From Pseudomonas sp. MRSN 12121 (GTDB lineage: Bacteria; Pseudomonadota; Gammaproteobacteria; Pseudomonadales; Pseudomonadaceae), in the NCBI RefSeq assembly GCF_000931465.1, contig NZ_CP010892.1:6865264-6929263 (forward strand): a stretch of 64,000 nt of DNA, written 5' to 3'. The notes below the pieces were generated by a model. The model was not told the DNA's origin, did not search any database, and saw only the letters and a list, made by a program, of their open reading frames with translations. A program made the translations under genes and the position numbers. The stretch's first letter is position 1; the number at the start of each line of letters is the position of its first letter. This document shows, piece by piece, positions 1 through 7,657 of the stretch.

Positions 1-188
1 ACGAACAGGCCTTCGCCCTCGCCAACGGGCAAAACCTGATGTTCTGCGAAGACGCCGCCCGCCGCCTGAACCTGGCCCTGCAACGCTCGCCGGGCATCCG
101 CGCCTTCCAGGTGCGCGTGGTGCACGCCGAAAGCCTGCACGCCCACGACGCCGTGGCTGAAAGCCGCTGGAACTGGGGGAGCGCATGA
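1..188 (+). CDS. folE2: GTP cyclohydrolase IB (FolE2), C-terminal end only
   Basis: Partial gene entering from the left edge; the last 61 codons are visible, in frame from base 3, ending in TGA at 186-188. The tail contains an ESLHAHDAVAE stretch, which matches the conserved ES(I/L)HxHDA end of the type IB GTP cyclohydrolase family (COG1469). The family makes dihydroneopterin triphosphate for folate and can replace the zinc enzyme FolE when zinc is scarce. The stop overlaps the ATG of the ABC ATPase (ATGA), so the gene is translationally coupled to a metal-uptake operon, which fits a zinc-starvation role. Identification rests on a short C-terminal signature, so confidence is moderate to good. 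Confidence 0.75.
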   Translation, partial: EQAFALANGQNLMFCEDAARRLNLALQRSPGIRAFQVRVVHAESLHAHDAVAESRWNWGSA

Positions 189-853
189 TCGCCCTGCAAG
201 CGTTGCGCTGGGGCCCGCCCGGGCAACCGTTGACCCCGGCGCTCGACCTGCAGCTGCCCGCCGGCAGCCTGACCGCCGTCATCGGCGCCAACGGCTCCGG
301 CAAAAGCAGCCTGCTGAAAGTCATCGCCGGCCTGCAAAAGCCCCTGGCCGGGAAAGTCACGTTGCAGGTGCCACGCCGCGGCGGCCTGTCTTTCCTGCCG
401 CAGCAGCAATACCTCGACCGACAGTTCCCGATCACCCTGCAAGAGCTGGTGGCGGCGGGTTTCTGGGGCAGTCGACAAAGCTCGCAACAGCGAGCCGAAC
501 GCTTGCGCCAGGTGCTCGAAGACTGGTGCCTGGGCGGTCTCGAACAACGCCCGTTGATGGCCCTTTCCGGCGGCGAATTGCAGCGCGCCCTGCTCGCCCG
601 CCTGAGCCTCGGCGAAGCACCGCTGTCGCTGCTGGACGAACCTCATGCGGCCCTCGATGAACTGGGCCAGGCGCTGCTGTGGAAACACATCCACGCCTGG
701 CAGCAACAAGGCCGCACGCAGATCGTGGTCTGCCATGACCTGGCCGCCGTTCGCCAACACCTGCCGCAGGCGCTGCTGATCCGCACCAGCGGCTGCGTGT
801 TCGGCGCCAGCCGCGAACTGATCGCCGCACCGCTGCACACGCAGGTGGCCTGA
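185..853 (+). CDS. Zinc/manganese-type ABC transporter, ATP-binding protein
   Basis: A 222-residue ABC ATPase with Walker A GANGSGKSS at residues 34-42, Q-loop LPQQ near 71-74, signature LSGGE at 127-131, Walker B LSLLDEP at 147-153 and H-loop His184. It would power metal import from the cytoplasmic face of the inner membrane. The ATG overlaps the folE2 stop (ATGA), and its own TGA shares a base with the permease ATG (TGATG). The downstream permease and cluster A-I binding protein place it in the ZnuC/AztA/MntB group. Which metal it moves cannot be read from the ATPase; zinc is inferred from the neighbouring zinc-starvation paralogues. Confidence 0.9.
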   Translation: MIALQALRWGPPGQPLTPALDLQLPAGSLTAVIGANGSGKSSLLKVIAGLQKPLAGKVTLQVPRRGGLSFLPQQQYLDRQFPITLQELVAAGFWGSRQSSQQRAERLRQVLEDWCLGGLEQRPLMALSGGELQRALLARLSLGEAPLSLLDEPHAALDELGQALLWKHIHAWQQQGRTQIVVCHDLAAVRQHLPQALLIRTSGCVFGASRELIAAPLHTQVA

Positions 854-1719
854 TGCTGATCGCCGCCCAGCTCTGGCAACCCTTCCACGAGTTCGTGTTC
901 ATGCGCCGGGCGTTGCTCGGCGGCCTGGTGCTGGCGTGCAGCACCGCGCCGCTGGGGGTGTTCCTGATCCTGCGGCGCATGAGCCTGATCGGCGACGCCG
1001 TGGCTCACGGCATCCTGCCCGGCGCGGCGCTGGGCTTCTGGTTCGCCGGGGTGAGCCTGCCGGCGCTGACCCTCGGCGGCCTCGGCGCGGGCCTGGGCAT
1101 GGCCGGCCTGGCCGCCTGGGTCACCCGGCGTACCGGCTTGCGCGAGGACGCCAGCCTGGCCGCGATCTATCCAATTTCCCTGGCCAGCGGCGTGCTGATC
1201 CTCGGCCTCGCCGGCAAGCGCCTGGACCTTTTGCACCTGTTGTTCGGCTCGGCGCTGGCAGTGGACGGGCCGACCCTCACGGGCATGCTCTGGGTATCCG
1301 GGTTCAGCCTGGTAGCCATGGCGCTGATCTACAAGGCGCTGCTACTGGACACCCTCGACCCGCTGTTCCTCAACAGCGTCAGCCGCCTCGGCCCCCTCGC
1401 CCACGGCCTGTTCCTGACCCTGGTGGTGCTCAACCTGGTGATCGGTTTCCAGGCCATCGGCGCGCTGATGGTGGTCGGCCTGATGATGCTGCCGGCCGCC
1501 GCCTCGCGCTTCTGGAGCCGGAGCCTGCCGCTGCTGATCGCCATCAGCGCCGCGTTCGGCTGCCTCTCGGTCTGGCTCGGCCTGCTGCTGTCGTTCCACT
1601 ACTCGCTGCCCAGCGGCCCGGCCATCGTGCTGGTCGCCGGCGGCCTGTACCTGCTGTCCGTGGTGTTCGGTCCGGTGCACGGCCTGTTGCGCCGTCCGCC
1701 TTTGCTCACATCCCCATGA
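853..1719 (+). CDS. Zinc/manganese-type ABC transporter, permease
   Basis: A 288-residue polytopic membrane protein of the ABC-3 family (ZnuB/AztB/MntC-like), with about eight hydrophobic segments. Family features include the RRMSLIGDAVAHG stretch (residues about 41-53), matching the conserved region near the ATPase-contact loop. It forms the metal channel across the inner membrane with the ATPase encoded immediately upstream; the start codon overlaps that gene's stop by one base. The stop TGA at 1717-1719 provides part of the GAGG ribosome-binding sequence for the binding-protein gene. The family is clear; the substrate (zinc more likely than manganese) is inferred from context. Confidence 0.9.
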   Translation: MLIAAQLWQPFHEFVFMRRALLGGLVLACSTAPLGVFLILRRMSLIGDAVAHGILPGAALGFWFAGVSLPALTLGGLGAGLGMAGLAAWVTRRTGLREDASLAAIYPISLASGVLILGLAGKRLDLLHLLFGSALAVDGPTLTGMLWVSGFSLVAMALIYKALLLDTLDPLFLNSVSRLGPLAHGLFLTLVVLNLVIGFQAIGALMVVGLMMLPAAASRFWSRSLPLLIAISAAFGCLSVWLGLLLSFHYSLPSGPAIVLVAGGLYLLSVVFGPVHGLLRRPPLLTSP

Positions 1720-1730
1720 GGTGTTTCCCG

Positions 1731-2609
1731 ATGCGCGCCCTACTTGTGCTCTGCAGTCTGTTGCTGTCGTTGTCCACCGCCCAGGCCGCGGACAAACTCG
1801 CCGTGGTCACCAGCTTCAGCATCCTCGCCGACATCACCCGGCAGATCGGCGGTGAGCATGTCGAGATCGCCGACATGGTCGGCCCCGACGCCGATGCCCA
1901 TACCTACGAACCGACCCCGGACGACGCCAAGGCCCTGCTCAAGGCGCGGCTGGTGATCAGGAACGGCCTGGGTTTCGAGCCCTGGCTGGACCGCCTGGTG
2001 GCCAGCACCGGCACCCAGGCCACGCTGGTCACCGCCAGCCGCGGCGTGATTCCGCGCTCCCTGGAGGAAGACGGCGAGACCGTGCCCGACCCGCATGCCT
2101 GGCACAACCTGGCGAACATCGAGCTCTACGTGAGCAACATCACCAAGGCCCTGGTCGCCGCCGATCCGCCGCACCAGGCCGACTATGCACGCAACAGCCA
2201 GGCCTACCTGAAACGCATCCATGCCCTGCTGGCCGAAGCCAAGGCCAAGCTCGGCTCGCTGCCCGCCGGCAATCGCAAGATCGTCACTTCCCACGACGCC
2301 TTCGGTTACCTGGGGCAGGCCTATGGAATCGACTTCATGGCGCCCCAGGGTCTGTCCACCGAACGCGAACCCTCGGCCGCCGAGGTCGCGGCGCTGATTA
2401 CCCAGATCCGCAACGCCAGGGTCAAGGCGGTGTTCATGGAGAACATCAAGGACGCACGCCTGCTCAAGCAGATCGCCGACGAAAGCGGTGCCCGTATCGG
2501 CGGCACCCTGTACTCCGATGCCCTGGCCGCCCAGGGCCCGGCCAGCACCTTCACCGGGTTGTTCGAATACAACCTGAACACCCTGTACGACGCCCTGAGC
2601 CAGCCATGA
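1731..2609 (+). CDS. Zinc/manganese ABC transporter, periplasmic substrate-binding protein
   Basis: A 292-residue cluster A-I (ZnuA/AztC/MntA-like) binding protein. An N-terminal signal peptide is likely cleaved after AQA at about residue 19. Candidate metal ligands are His57 (DAHTYEP), His122 (DPHAW), His188 (TSHDAFGY) and Asp263 (LYSDAL). There is only a short acidic loop around residues 111-120 instead of the long His-rich loop of ZnuA, so it resembles AztC or Mn/Zn lipoprotein-type binders. The start at 1731 is preferred over the in-frame ATG at 1716 because TGAGG at 1717-1721 sits at proper spacing and the signal peptide then begins with Met-Arg. It overlaps hisI by four bases. Confidence 0.9.
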   Translation: MRALLVLCSLLLSLSTAQAADKLAVVTSFSILADITRQIGGEHVEIADMVGPDADAHTYEPTPDDAKALLKARLVIRNGLGFEPWLDRLVASTGTQATLVTASRGVIPRSLEEDGETVPDPHAWHNLANIELYVSNITKALVAADPPHQADYARNSQAYLKRIHALLAEAKAKLGSLPAGNRKIVTSHDAFGYLGQAYGIDFMAPQGLSTEREPSAAEVAALITQIRNARVKAVFMENIKDARLLKQIADESGARIGGTLYSDALAAQGPASTFTGLFEYNLNTLYDALSQP

Positions 2610-3043
2610 CGCCGCGCCCGCCCCTGTCGATGCTCGACCTGGAAAGCGCGCCCATCGGCAGCCGCTGGCCTCTCACCGGCGTACTCGATGCCCTGCCCTG
2701 GAACGCCGACGGCCTGATCGCCGCCATCGCCCAGCGGCACGACACCGGCGAGGTGCTGATGCTGGCCTGGATGAACCGCAAGGCGCTGGCCGAGACCCTG
2801 GCCAGCGGCCAGGTCTGCTACTGGTCGCGCTCGCGCCAGCAACTGTGGCGCAAGGGCGAAAGCTCCGGGCATCGCCAACGCCTGCGCGAAGCCCGCCTGG
2901 ACTGCGACGGCGACGCGGTCCTGCTGCTGGTGGAGCAGCAGGGCCCGGCCTGCCACACCGGGCGCCCCAACTGTTTCTACAACGCCATTCGCGACGGCGC
3001 GGTGCAGATCATCAGCGAACCGATCCAGGAGCCCACCCCATGA
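2606..3043 (+). CDS. hisI: Phosphoribosyl-AMP cyclohydrolase paralogue (HisI-like)
   Basis: A 145-residue homologue of HisI, which opens the adenine ring of phosphoribosyl-AMP in histidine synthesis. The metal-binding core is visible: Asp99/101/103 in LDCDGD (magnesium site) and Cys100, Cys116 and Cys123 (zinc ligands in characterised HisI), with the ACHTGRPNCF segment. It starts at an ATGA overlap with the binding-protein gene and ends in an ATGA overlap with the carbonic anhydrase gene. Sitting apart from his genes, inside a metal-uptake operon, suggests a back-up copy induced by zinc shortage. It still keeps the zinc cysteines, so it is not obviously zinc-free. An N-terminal extension of about 25 residues precedes the conserved domain. 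Confidence 0.88.
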   Translation: MTPRPPLSMLDLESAPIGSRWPLTGVLDALPWNADGLIAAIAQRHDTGEVLMLAWMNRKALAETLASGQVCYWSRSRQQLWRKGESSGHRQRLREARLDCDGDAVLLLVEQQGPACHTGRPNCFYNAIRDGAVQIISEPIQEPTP

Positions 3044-3600
3044 TTCGCAAGAACCCTTCCGGCGACCTGCCGGTCATCGCCGAGTCGGCCTATGTCGACA
3101 AGACCGCCATCATCTGCGGCAAGGTGGTGATCGGCGAAAACGTCTTCGTCGGCCCTTATGCAGTGATCCGCGCCGACGAAGTCAACGAGCACGGCGCCAT
3201 GGACCCGATCATCATCGGCGCCAACTCGAACATCCAGGACGGCGTGGTGATCCACTCCAAGTCCGGCGCGGCGGTGACCATCGGCGAGTTCACCTCCATC
3301 GCCCACCGCTCCATCGTCCATGGCCCGTGCAGCGTCGGCGACCGGGTGTTCATCGGCTTCAACAGCGTGCTGTTCAACTGTGCGGTGGGCAACGGCAGCG
3401 TGGTCCGGCACAACTCGGTGGTCGATGGCCGCGACCTGCCACAGGGCTTCTACGTACCCTCCACCACCCGCATCGGGCCCAACACCGATCTCTCGCAGTT
3501 CCCGCCGGTCAGCGTCAGCGCATCGGAATTCTCCGAAGACGTGGCGCGCACCAACGTCGACCTGGTGCGCGGTTACAAAGCCCTGCAGAACGAGTTCTGA
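3040..3600 (+). CDS. Gamma-class carbonic anhydrase-like hexapeptide protein
   Basis: A 186-residue protein dominated by left-handed beta-helix hexapeptide repeats (VVIGENVFVG, VTIGEFTSIA, CSVGDRVFIG), as in gamma carbonic anhydrases. Three histidines fall where the family binds its metal: His72 (VVIHS), His89 and His94 (IAHRSIVHG). The probable role is reversible hydration of CO2 in the cytoplasm, as a trimer. Gamma enzymes can work with iron or cobalt, so a copy in a zinc-starvation operon would spare zinc; that is inference. The ATG overlaps the hisI stop; dihydroorotase follows after four bases. P. aeruginosa has a similar carbonic anhydrase beside folE2 and a dihydroorotase. Confidence 0.88.
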   Translation: MIRKNPSGDLPVIAESAYVDKTAIICGKVVIGENVFVGPYAVIRADEVNEHGAMDPIIIGANSNIQDGVVIHSKSGAAVTIGEFTSIAHRSIVHGPCSVGDRVFIGFNSVLFNCAVGNGSVVRHNSVVDGRDLPQGFYVPSTTRIGPNTDLSQFPPVSVSASEFSEDVARTNVDLVRGYKALQNEF

Positions 3601-3604
3601 AGCC

Positions 3605-4942
3605 ATGAACAGCGTGCTGATTCGTAATGCCCGGCTGGTCAACGAAGGACGCGAGTTCGACGCCGACCTGCTGGTGGACCACGGGCGCATCGTGAAGATC
3701 GCCAGCGGCATCGAAGGCGAGAATGCCCGCGTCGAGATCGATGCCCGGGGGCAATGGCTGCTGCCGGGGATGATCGACGACCAGGTGCATTTCCGCGATC
3801 CCGGCGCGCCGGAAAAAGGCAGCTTCCACAGCGAGTCGCGGGCGGCCGTGGCAGGCGGCATCACCAGCTTCATGGACATGCCCAACACCCAGCCCGCGAC
3901 CCTGACCCTGGACGCCCTGGCCGACAAGAAACGCCGCGCGGCGATCAACTCGGTGGCCAACTATGGCTTTCACTTCGGTGTCAGCCGCGACAACCTCGAC
4001 ACCGTCGCCGCCCTCGATCCGTGCCAGGTGGCCGGGGTCAAGGTGTTCATGGGCGCCTCCACCGGCAACATGCTGGTGGACGACCCGCAAGTGCTGGAGC
4101 GCCTGTTCGCCGAGGTGCCGACCCTGCTCCTGGCGCACTGCGAACACACGCCGAGCATCCAGGCCAACGAACAGCGGATGCGCGAACGTTTCGGCGAAGC
4201 GATTCCCGCCGTCGCCCATCCGCTGATTCGCGACGCCGAAGCCTGTTACCGCTCCTCGTCGCTGGCGGTGGATCTGGCCAGGCGGCACGGCACGCGCCTG
4301 CATGTCTTGCACCTGACCAGCGCCCGCGAACTGGCGCTGTTTGAAGACAAACCCTTGGCGCAAAAACGCATCACCGCCGAAGTCTGCCTGCACCATCTGC
4401 TGTTCGACGACCGCGACTACGCGCGCCTCGGGCACCTGATCAAATGCAACCCGGCGATCAAGACTCGCGCCGACCGCGACGCCCTGCGCCAGGCCTTGCT
4501 CGGCAATCGCCTGGACGTGATCGGCAGCGATCATGCGCCCCATACCTGGGCGCAAAAACAGCTGCCCTACCGGCAAGCGCCGTCCGGCCTGCCGCTGTTG
4601 CAACACGCCCTGCCCGCCCTGCTGGAACTGGTGGCCGACGGCGTGCTGCCGCTCACCACCCTGGTGGAAAAGACCAGCCATCGGGTCGCCGAGCTGTTCG
4701 CCATTCCCGACCGCGGCTACCTGCGCGAGGGGTACTGGGCCGACCTGGTGCTGATCCAGCCGGAACCCGAGGGCCTGGCCGTGGACCGCCAGCCGATCCT
4801 CGCCCAATGCGGCTGGACGCCATTCGCCGGGCGCCGTTTTCGCCACAGCGTCGCCACCACCCTGGTGTCGGGGCAGCTCGCCTGGCACGCCGGGCGCCTG
4901 CATGACGATTGCCAGGGACTGCCGCTGCGCTTCACCCGCTGA
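3605..4942 (+). CDS. pyrC: Dihydroorotase paralogue (PyrC/PyrQ-type)
   Basis: A 445-residue amidohydrolase of the dihydroorotase family, which cyclises carbamoyl aspartate in pyrimidine synthesis. Visible active-site elements are DDQVHFRDPG at 58-67, Lys146 in GVKVFMGASTG (the lysine normally carboxylated to bridge two metals), His178 (AHCEH), His236 (HVLHL) and Asp309 (GSDHAPH). The usual HxH metal motif is QxH here (Gln60-Val61-His62), as in a subset of dihydroorotases. The start ATG is four bases after the carbonic anhydrase stop. Location in the zinc operon suggests a paralogue expressed when the housekeeping zinc dihydroorotase lacks metal. Family is certain; zinc independence is not shown. 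Confidence 0.9.
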   Translation: MNSVLIRNARLVNEGREFDADLLVDHGRIVKIASGIEGENARVEIDARGQWLLPGMIDDQVHFRDPGAPEKGSFHSESRAAVAGGITSFMDMPNTQPATLTLDALADKKRRAAINSVANYGFHFGVSRDNLDTVAALDPCQVAGVKVFMGASTGNMLVDDPQVLERLFAEVPTLLLAHCEHTPSIQANEQRMRERFGEAIPAVAHPLIRDAEACYRSSSLAVDLARRHGTRLHVLHLTSARELALFEDKPLAQKRITAEVCLHHLLFDDRDYARLGHLIKCNPAIKTRADRDALRQALLGNRLDVIGSDHAPHTWAQKQLPYRQAPSGLPLLQHALPALLELVADGVLPLTTLVEKTSHRVAELFAIPDRGYLREGYWADLVLIQPEPEGLAVDRQPILAQCGWTPFAGRRFRHSVATTLVSGQLAWHAGRLHDDCQGLPLRFTR

Positions 4943-4987
4943 ACCTCTTGCACCGATCCCACCCTCGAAACACCAAGGAACACCCAG

Positions 4988-6886
4988 ATGATCCACATCA
5001 CCCTCCCCGACGGCTCGCGACGCGAGTACGACCAGCCGCTTTCCGTGTACGAGGTGGCCGCGAGCATCGGCCCCGGCCTGGCCAGGGCCACGGTCGCCGG
5101 CCGGGTCGACGATCGGCTGGTGGATTGTTCCTTTGTGCTCGAGGGCGATGCCCGGGTCAGCATCGTCACCGCTCGCGAGCCGGAAGGCCTGGAAATCCTG
5201 CGCCACTCCTGCGCGCACCTGCTGGCCATGGCGGTGAAGGAGCTGTATCCCACGGCGCAGGTGACCATCGGCCCGGTGATCGAAGACGACTTCTTTTACG
5301 ACTTCGCCTACGAACGGCCTTTCACCCCCGACGACCTGCAACACATCGAGGCGCGCATGGTGCGCCTGGCCGCCACCAATCACGCCGTCCGCCGACGCGA
5401 ACTGTCCCGGGACGATGCCCTGGAGTATTTCGCCAGGCTGGGGGAGCACTACAAGGTCGAGCTGATCCGCGACATCCCGCAGGACCAGGTGCTGTCGCTG
5501 TATCGCCAGGGCGATTTCGAGGACCTGTGCCGCGGCCCCCACGTGCCGTTCACCGGGATCCTGCAGGCGTTCAAACTGACCAAGGTCGCCGGCGCCTATT
5601 GGCGCGGCGATGCCGGCAACGCACCACTGCAACGGATCTACGGCACCTGCTGGGCCACCCAGAAGGACCTCAAGGATTACCTGACCCGCCTGGAAAAAGC
5701 CGGCAAACGCGACCACCGCAAGCTCGGGCAACAACTGGACCTGTTCCACTTCGACGACTGCGCGCCGGGCTCGGTGTTCTGGCACGCCAAGGGCTGGACC
5801 CTGTTCCAGCAACTGCTCGGCTACATGCGCCAGCGCCAGGAGCAGGCCGGCTACCAGGAAGTGAACACCCCCGATGTGATGGACCGCGGCCTCTGGGAAA
5901 CCTCCGGGCATTGGCAGAACTACCGCGACCACATGTTCACCACCAGCACCGAAGACCAGCGGATCTTCGCCCTCAAGCCGATGAACTGCCCCGGCGCGGT
6001 GTCGATCTTCGCCCGCGGCCTGAAGAGCTACCGCGACCTGCCGCTGCGCATCGCCGAGTTCGGCAAGGTGCATCGCTACGAGCCCTCAGGGGCGTTGCAC
6101 GGGTTGTTGCGGGTGCGCCATTTCACCCAGGACGACGCGCACATTTTCTGCACCCCCGCGCAGATGCAGGCGGAATGCGCACGCACCATCGCCCTGGTGT
6201 TCGACATCTATCGCGACTTCGGCTTTCACGAGGTCGCGGTCAAGCTCTCCACCCGGCCGGCCCACCGCATCGGCAGCGACGCCACCTGGGACCAGCTGGA
6301 GGGCGCGCTCCGCGGTGCCCTGGAGACAATGGCCATCGACTATCGGGTCAACCCCGGCGAAGGCGCGTTCTATGGTCCGAAACTGGAGTTCGTGCTGCGC
6401 GATGCCATCGGCCGCGACTGGCAATGTGGCACCCTGCAAGTCGACCTCAACCTGCCGGAACGTTTCGCTATCGGTTACATCGACGAACAGGGCGAGCGCC
6501 AGCGTCCGGTGATGCTACATCGCGCCCTGTTCGGCTCGCTGGAACGCTTCATCGGCATCCTCATCGAGCATTACAGCGGTGCCCTGCCAACCTGGCTGGC
6601 GCCCCAACAGGCCGTGGTGATCAACATCAGCGAAAGCCAGGCCGACTACGCCAGGGCCGTGAGCGACACCCTGCGCCAACACGGCCTGCGCGCCAGCGCC
6701 GACCTGCGCAACGAGAAGATCAGCTACAAGATCCGCGAACACAGCCTGCAGAAAGTGCCCTACCTGCTGGTGATCGGCGACAAGGAAAAGGACGGGGGAT
6801 TTGTCAGTCTGCGCAGCCGCCATGGCGAGGACCTGGGGCGGCTGACGGTCAGCGAGGTGGTGGAGCGCTTGCGGATGGAGTTGTAG
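4988..6886 (+). CDS. thrS: Threonyl-tRNA synthetase paralogue (ThrS2)
   Basis: A 632-residue class II synthetase that charges tRNA-Thr. Domain order: TGS (about 1-62); editing domain with His73/His77 (HSCAH) and Cys181/His185 (CRGPH); catalytic core; anticodon-binding domain from about 535. The catalytic zinc ligands known from E. coli align exactly: Cys334, His385, His511. In the normally conserved MNCPGH motif the His is Ala (Ala337), and GSCHRNEP reads GKVHRYEP. AAGGAAC precedes the ATG. Threonyl-tRNA synthetase is zinc-dependent, and duplicate thrS genes in zinc-starvation regulons are known in cyanobacteria. This is therefore probably the zinc-stress copy; the housekeeping thrS should lie elsewhere with infC. 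Confidence 0.93.
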   Translation: MIHITLPDGSRREYDQPLSVYEVAASIGPGLARATVAGRVDDRLVDCSFVLEGDARVSIVTAREPEGLEILRHSCAHLLAMAVKELYPTAQVTIGPVIEDDFFYDFAYERPFTPDDLQHIEARMVRLAATNHAVRRRELSRDDALEYFARLGEHYKVELIRDIPQDQVLSLYRQGDFEDLCRGPHVPFTGILQAFKLTKVAGAYWRGDAGNAPLQRIYGTCWATQKDLKDYLTRLEKAGKRDHRKLGQQLDLFHFDDCAPGSVFWHAKGWTLFQQLLGYMRQRQEQAGYQEVNTPDVMDRGLWETSGHWQNYRDHMFTTSTEDQRIFALKPMNCPGAVSIFARGLKSYRDLPLRIAEFGKVHRYEPSGALHGLLRVRHFTQDDAHIFCTPAQMQAECARTIALVFDIYRDFGFHEVAVKLSTRPAHRIGSDATWDQLEGALRGALETMAIDYRVNPGEGAFYGPKLEFVLRDAIGRDWQCGTLQVDLNLPERFAIGYIDEQGERQRPVMLHRALFGSLERFIGILIEHYSGALPTWLAPQQAVVINISESQADYARAVSDTLRQHGLRASADLRNEKISYKIREHSLQKVPYLLVIGDKEKDGGFVSLRSRHGEDLGRLTVSEVVERLRMEL

Positions 6887-6910
6887 CGGCGGGGTTCGAG
6901 CGGACGTCAT

Positions 6911-6952
6911 CGCGGGCAAGCCTCGCTCCTACAGGAGCGAGGCTTGTCCGCG
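6911..6952. repeat. REP palindrome between convergent genes
   Basis: A 19-base-pair inverted repeat with one G-T pair and a short loop, carrying the Pseudomonas REP motif (GCAAGCCTCGCTCCTAC). It lies between the convergent ends of thrS and the DUF3617 gene, and its transcript could fold as a transcription end or mRNA-stabilising hairpin on either strand. Confidence 0.85.
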
Positions 6953-6958
6953 GAGCTT

Positions 6959-7480
6959 TCAGGCCCTTGGTTTGACCGTCCCGCAATCCTGTCCCAGCCA
7001 CACCGCGCGGGTGTCCATGCTGCCCTTCTGCTGGAAGCCGGTGGCATTGAAGGTGCCGTTGACGTTGGTGGTGAACTCGCGATCGCTGACGAATTTCGCC
7101 ACGCCCGAACCCTGGGCTCTCGGGCAGCTGAAGCGGAATTTCCACTGGTTGGACGTCCGGTCGGTGACTTCCTGGCGGCAGCCCGATTGCGGGTCCTGCA
7201 GGGGAATGGTGTCGGACTTCACCTGCTCCGGCGTCAGGCAGACGCGGATGCCTTTACCGCCCATGGTGACGCCCTGCTTCTCCAGCTGCGCGCGCTGTTC
7301 GGGCGTCAGCTGTTGCTGCAACTGGCCGAGGATCAGCGACAGATCCGGCAGGCTCTGATCGTCGACCTTCATGTTGCTGGTGGTCAGCTCCCACAGGCCC
7401 GGTTGCAGCATCTGGGCCTGCGCGGTCAGCGGAAGCGAGACAACGGCAGCCATGGCCAAACCCAGTAGACGAAGCTTCAT
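6959..7480 (-). CDS. DUF3617 family exported protein
   Basis: A 173-residue protein with a signal peptide (cleavage likely after AQA, residue about 22), then the DUF3617 pattern: PGLWELTT near the mature N-terminus, VCLTPEQV, a Cys-containing middle and a C-terminal QDCG. Four cysteines in the mature part could form disulphides in the periplasm. The start at 7480 is chosen because TAGGAG lies at suitable spacing and the signal peptide begins there; an upstream in-frame ATG at 7498 would add six residues. Convergent with thrS, divergent from cardiolipin synthase. The family has no established function. Confidence 0.85.
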   Translation of the reverse strand: MKLRLLGLAMAAVVSLPLTAQAQMLQPGLWELTTSNMKVDDQSLPDLSLILGQLQQQLTPEQRAQLEKQGVTMGGKGIRVCLTPEQVKSDTIPLQDPQSGCRQEVTDRTSNQWKFRFSCPRAQGSGVAKFVSDREFTTNVNGTFNATGFQQKGSMDTRAVWLGQDCGTVKPRA

Positions 7481-7657
7481 CGAATGACTCCTAGACAATA
7501 GTGGCCGTTAGACGCCAAAAACGCAGCGGCGTTGCATGACGAATTAATTAGCGACAACCGCAGTCGAACATGGTCTGTTAGGGTCTGTGCGAACCGTCGG
7601 CGCTGCCGCTTTTTGCCAGATCCCCGGCATTGAATCTTCAGGAGCTGGAACTGCCCC

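Noticed and set aside
3515..6073. An 852-codon reading frame on the minus strand opposite dihydroorotase and thrS
   Set aside because: It is the antisense shadow of GC-rich genes with clear plus-strand motifs; its translation is rich in Gln/Gly/Val/His without domains.
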